64,000 bases of DNA from SAR324 cluster bacterium (GTDB lineage Bacteria; SAR324; XYD2-FULL-50-16), in assembly GCA_028282885.1 (NCBI GenBank), contig JANQGX010000012.1:1-64000 (forward strand), in the 5' to 3' direction. This document shows positions 62,337 to 64,000 of the stretch, piece after piece. Positions within the stretch are counted from its first letter, which is position 1; every line of letters starts with the position of its first letter. Made by a program: the position numbers and the translations under genes. The notes under the pieces are model-generated. The model ran no database searches. It worked only from the letters and a program-made list of their open reading frames with translations, and was not told where the DNA came from.

Positions 62337-62356
62337 TAGACCAGTCTATATAATTT
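62337..62356. promoter_or_regulatory. TetR operator before the regulator's own gene
   Basis: TAGACCAGTCTATATAATTT, a 20-base exact match to 61706-61725 in the same orientation relative to the minus-strand genes. The palindrome TAGAC-CA-GTCTA sits within a few bases of the start codon and next to a TATATA sequence, which indicates autorepression. Confidence 0.7.
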
Positions 62357-62698
62357 CTTATTTCACATACGGGTGATTTTTTATTCGGTCAAGCTTTTTT
62401 TGAGGTCGGTTGAGATGAGTTGACAGGAACTGGGTTTTCGTGTGCAAGGACGAGAAGGCGTTGTACTGTTGTTTTTCTTGAGAAGATGTGAGATAAAACA
62501 CCCTTAGAAGCTGCTCTAAAGAGTTAGGGAACTTCTAAGAAAAAAGAGCAGTCGTATCAGGTAACACTCAAATCCCTCCACCGAATTGCGAAATTCGCAG
62601 AATCGCTTGGGAACCATTGTCCGTCATTTTGAGCTGCCTTGTGCAAAGGATTGGTTCGGCGAGTTCGGGCAATCATTAACAGAAACATAAAACAGATC
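62357..62698. other. Intergenic region with two small palindromes
   Basis: CTTAGAAG (62503-62510) pairs with CTTCTAAG (62532-62539), with a nested CTC-TAAA-GAG. TGCGAA-A-TTCGCA is a perfect palindrome at 62587-62599, about 100 bases before the protease start. The latter may be an operator. No gene was recognised. Confidence 0.4.
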
Positions 62699-63964
62699 AT
62701 GAAAAATCGACTCCTTCTCCTGATATTTTGCTTTTGTCTGGCTGTTTTAGGAACCGATCCTGCCGTCTCAGCGGCAGAGCCAAGCTCCTATGTTGATCTT
62801 TTTGAAGAAATAATCGGGATCGTCGAGGAGCAGTTTTATGATCCTGTGCAAATCAGCCGGGATTTCCCAGCCATCAAGAATAAGTACCGTAAGAAACTGC
62901 CGCACATTGATTCACAGCAGGCGTTTTCAACTTTTGTGAATTCCATGCTCAGTGAGTTGAAGGCTTCACATACCTACTATTTAACTCCGAATGATTATGA
63001 ATACTATCAGTTAGCCGCCCTGTTTTCCAGGATTCCAGAGATTGGAGCTCTGTTTCACGAAGAGGAAGTGCTGTACCCAACAGTGGGTATCATAACCCAA
63101 TCTTTCAACGAACGGGTGCATATTGTTTCTGTTCTTTCCGGGAGCATTGCTGAAAAAGCCGGTTTGTTAAAAGGCGATGAAATCTTATCGGTCAATGGTG
63201 AAACTTATACTCCAATAGCCTCTCTACGCCCATTTATAGGATCTGAAGTAACGTTTGAAATCAGAAGAAAGGTTCATGCCGAGCCATTCAAAATCGTGAT
63301 GAAACCAGCTCTGATCAACCCCAAACAGGAGATGCTGGATGCACAAAAAGCCAGCATCCAGATTATTGAACGAGCTGGAAAACGTATCGGCTACATACAC
63401 ATCTATTCCTATGCTGGCAACGAGTATCACCAGGAGTTACTCAATGCCCTCGTTTGGGGAGCTTTAAAAAATGCCGATGCCTTGATCATTGATCTACGCT
63501 ACGGAATCGGAGGTGCAGGGCCTTATTATCTTAACATTTTTAATCGTAATATTCCGGTTCTTGAAATGATAGACAGAGATGGGAAAAAAACCGCTTTCGA
63601 TTCGCAGTGGAGAAAACCGGCTGCTTACCTGGTGAATGCTTTTAGTCGCAGCGGAAAGGAGTTGCTGGCCTTCGGTGCCAGGAAATACAAGATGGCGACT
63701 GTAATCGGAGAACAGACGCCGGGGCAGACCCTCGGAGGGCGCTTATTTCCCTTATCCAATAACGATTTGCTTTTTCTTGCTGTGCAGAGTTCTCGAATTG
63801 ACGGGGTCAATCTCGAGGGCGTTGGGGTTGTGCCGGATATTGAAGTCCCTTTTGATGTCCGGTACTGTTCCGGACACGATTTACAGTTTGAAAAGGCTGT
63901 TGAACACCTGGTTGAGCAACTTTCGGTCGAAGGCAAGGCGGGCAACAAATCTGAAACAGATTAA
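62699..63964 (+). CDS. Exported PDZ-S41 family serine protease (CtpA-like)
   Basis: A 421-residue secreted or lipid-bilayer-anchored protease with an N-terminal signal (MKNRLLLLIFCFCLAVLG, cleavage near VSAAE). A helical region (about 28-120) precedes a PDZ domain (VHIVSVLSGSIAEKAGLLKG, about 140-215) and the S41 core (ADALIIDLRYGIGGAG, then AFSRSGKELLAFG and VIGEQTPGQTLGG). The candidate nucleophile is the second Ser of SRSGKE. The Lys of the Ser-Lys dyad, expected after GExTxG as in CtpA, is replaced by Gln. It may use a Ser-His-type S41B arrangement or be a non-catalytic homologue. The start at 62699 is chosen over 62639 because it directly precedes the signal peptide. Confidence 0.8.
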   Translation: MKNRLLLLIFCFCLAVLGTDPAVSAAEPSSYVDLFEEIIGIVEEQFYDPVQISRDFPAIKNKYRKKLPHIDSQQAFSTFVNSMLSELKASHTYYLTPNDYEYYQLAALFSRIPEIGALFHEEEVLYPTVGIITQSFNERVHIVSVLSGSIAEKAGLLKGDEILSVNGETYTPIASLRPFIGSEVTFEIRRKVHAEPFKIVMKPALINPKQEMLDAQKASIQIIERAGKRIGYIHIYSYAGNEYHQELLNALVWGALKNADALIIDLRYGIGGAGPYYLNIFNRNIPVLEMIDRDGKKTAFDSQWRKPAAYLVNAFSRSGKELLAFGARKYKMATVIGEQTPGQTLGGRLFPLSNNDLLFLAVQSSRIDGVNLEGVGVVPDIEVPFDVRYCSGHDLQFEKAVEHLVEQLSVEGKAGNKSETD

Positions 63965-64000
63965 ATGCTTATACCGGGCTAACTCACTAATCCTGTGCAG

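Overview
The window looks like a chromosome segment of a Gram-negative anaerobe, most plausibly a member of Desulfobacterota. This rests on a periplasmic multihaem cytochrome c / Tat-exported ferredoxin / NrfD membrane module, two sigma-54 enhancer-binding activators, several multi-PAS histidine kinases, CoA-ligase and hydantoinase-type catabolic operons, and a REP-associated (RAYT) transposase. The taxonomic call is an inference from gene content. No rRNA, tRNA or CRISPR array was found.

Layout. 29-2964 (+): quinone-linked redox module (four-cluster ferredoxin, NrfD/HybB anchor, nine-haem cytochrome). 3046-7057 (-): SSS symporter, amidohydrolase-like protein and CoA ligase, transcribed away from a sigma-54 activator (7315-8877, +). 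A GG-N10-GC promoter candidate and an upstream TTTCACAA/TTGTGAAA palindrome lie between them. 8952-11762 (+): membrane hybrid kinase ending in a LytTR DNA-binding domain. 11769-22206: a divergent peptide-salvage locus. A transglutaminase-like protein and a peptide-binding protein lie on the minus strand. On the plus strand are a YkfC-type gamma-D-Glu endopeptidase, an L-Ala-D/L-Glu epimerase, a DppA D-aminopeptidase and a complete DppBCDF permease, so the locus should import and dismantle murein peptides.

22207-35860 is accessory in character. An 870-base gene-free gap leads to an EctB-like aminotransferase without ectA or ectC, a 1000-residue fusion of a periplasmic binding domain, a beta-rich domain and an MscS channel, and a kelch-repeat protein. 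Facing them is a minus-strand group of two uncharacterised proteins (1058 and 440 residues) resembling the P47/OrfX TULIP lipid-binding family, plus a GNAT-PLP-enzyme fusion. These two blocks are the strongest candidates for undescribed systems.

36526-46247 (-): an ICMT-like membrane methyltransferase with an extra C-terminal domain, a lipoprotein, a membrane protein, a saccharopine-dehydrogenase-like reductase, a TetR repressor with a duplicated operator, a GNAT enzyme, a radical SAM protein, and a sigma-54 activator whose N-terminal low-molecular-weight-phosphatase/ArsC-like domain has lost its nucleophilic cysteine. It is bracketed by TTTGTCTC/GAGACAAA operators. 46794-48533 (+) is an orphan protein.

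48544-49666 is a RAYT element with inverted REP ends that abuts the stop codons of both neighbours. 49665-55738 (-): three signalling proteins (a 7TM hybrid kinase, a REC-PAS-PAS-PocR protein, and a PAS-PAS HisKA_2 kinase). 56248-62330 (-): TetR repressor, GPH-type symporter and hydantoinase/oxoprolinase A and B subunits. An identical 20-bp operator lies in front of the TetR gene and of the symporter. 62699-63964 (+): exported PDZ-S41 protease.
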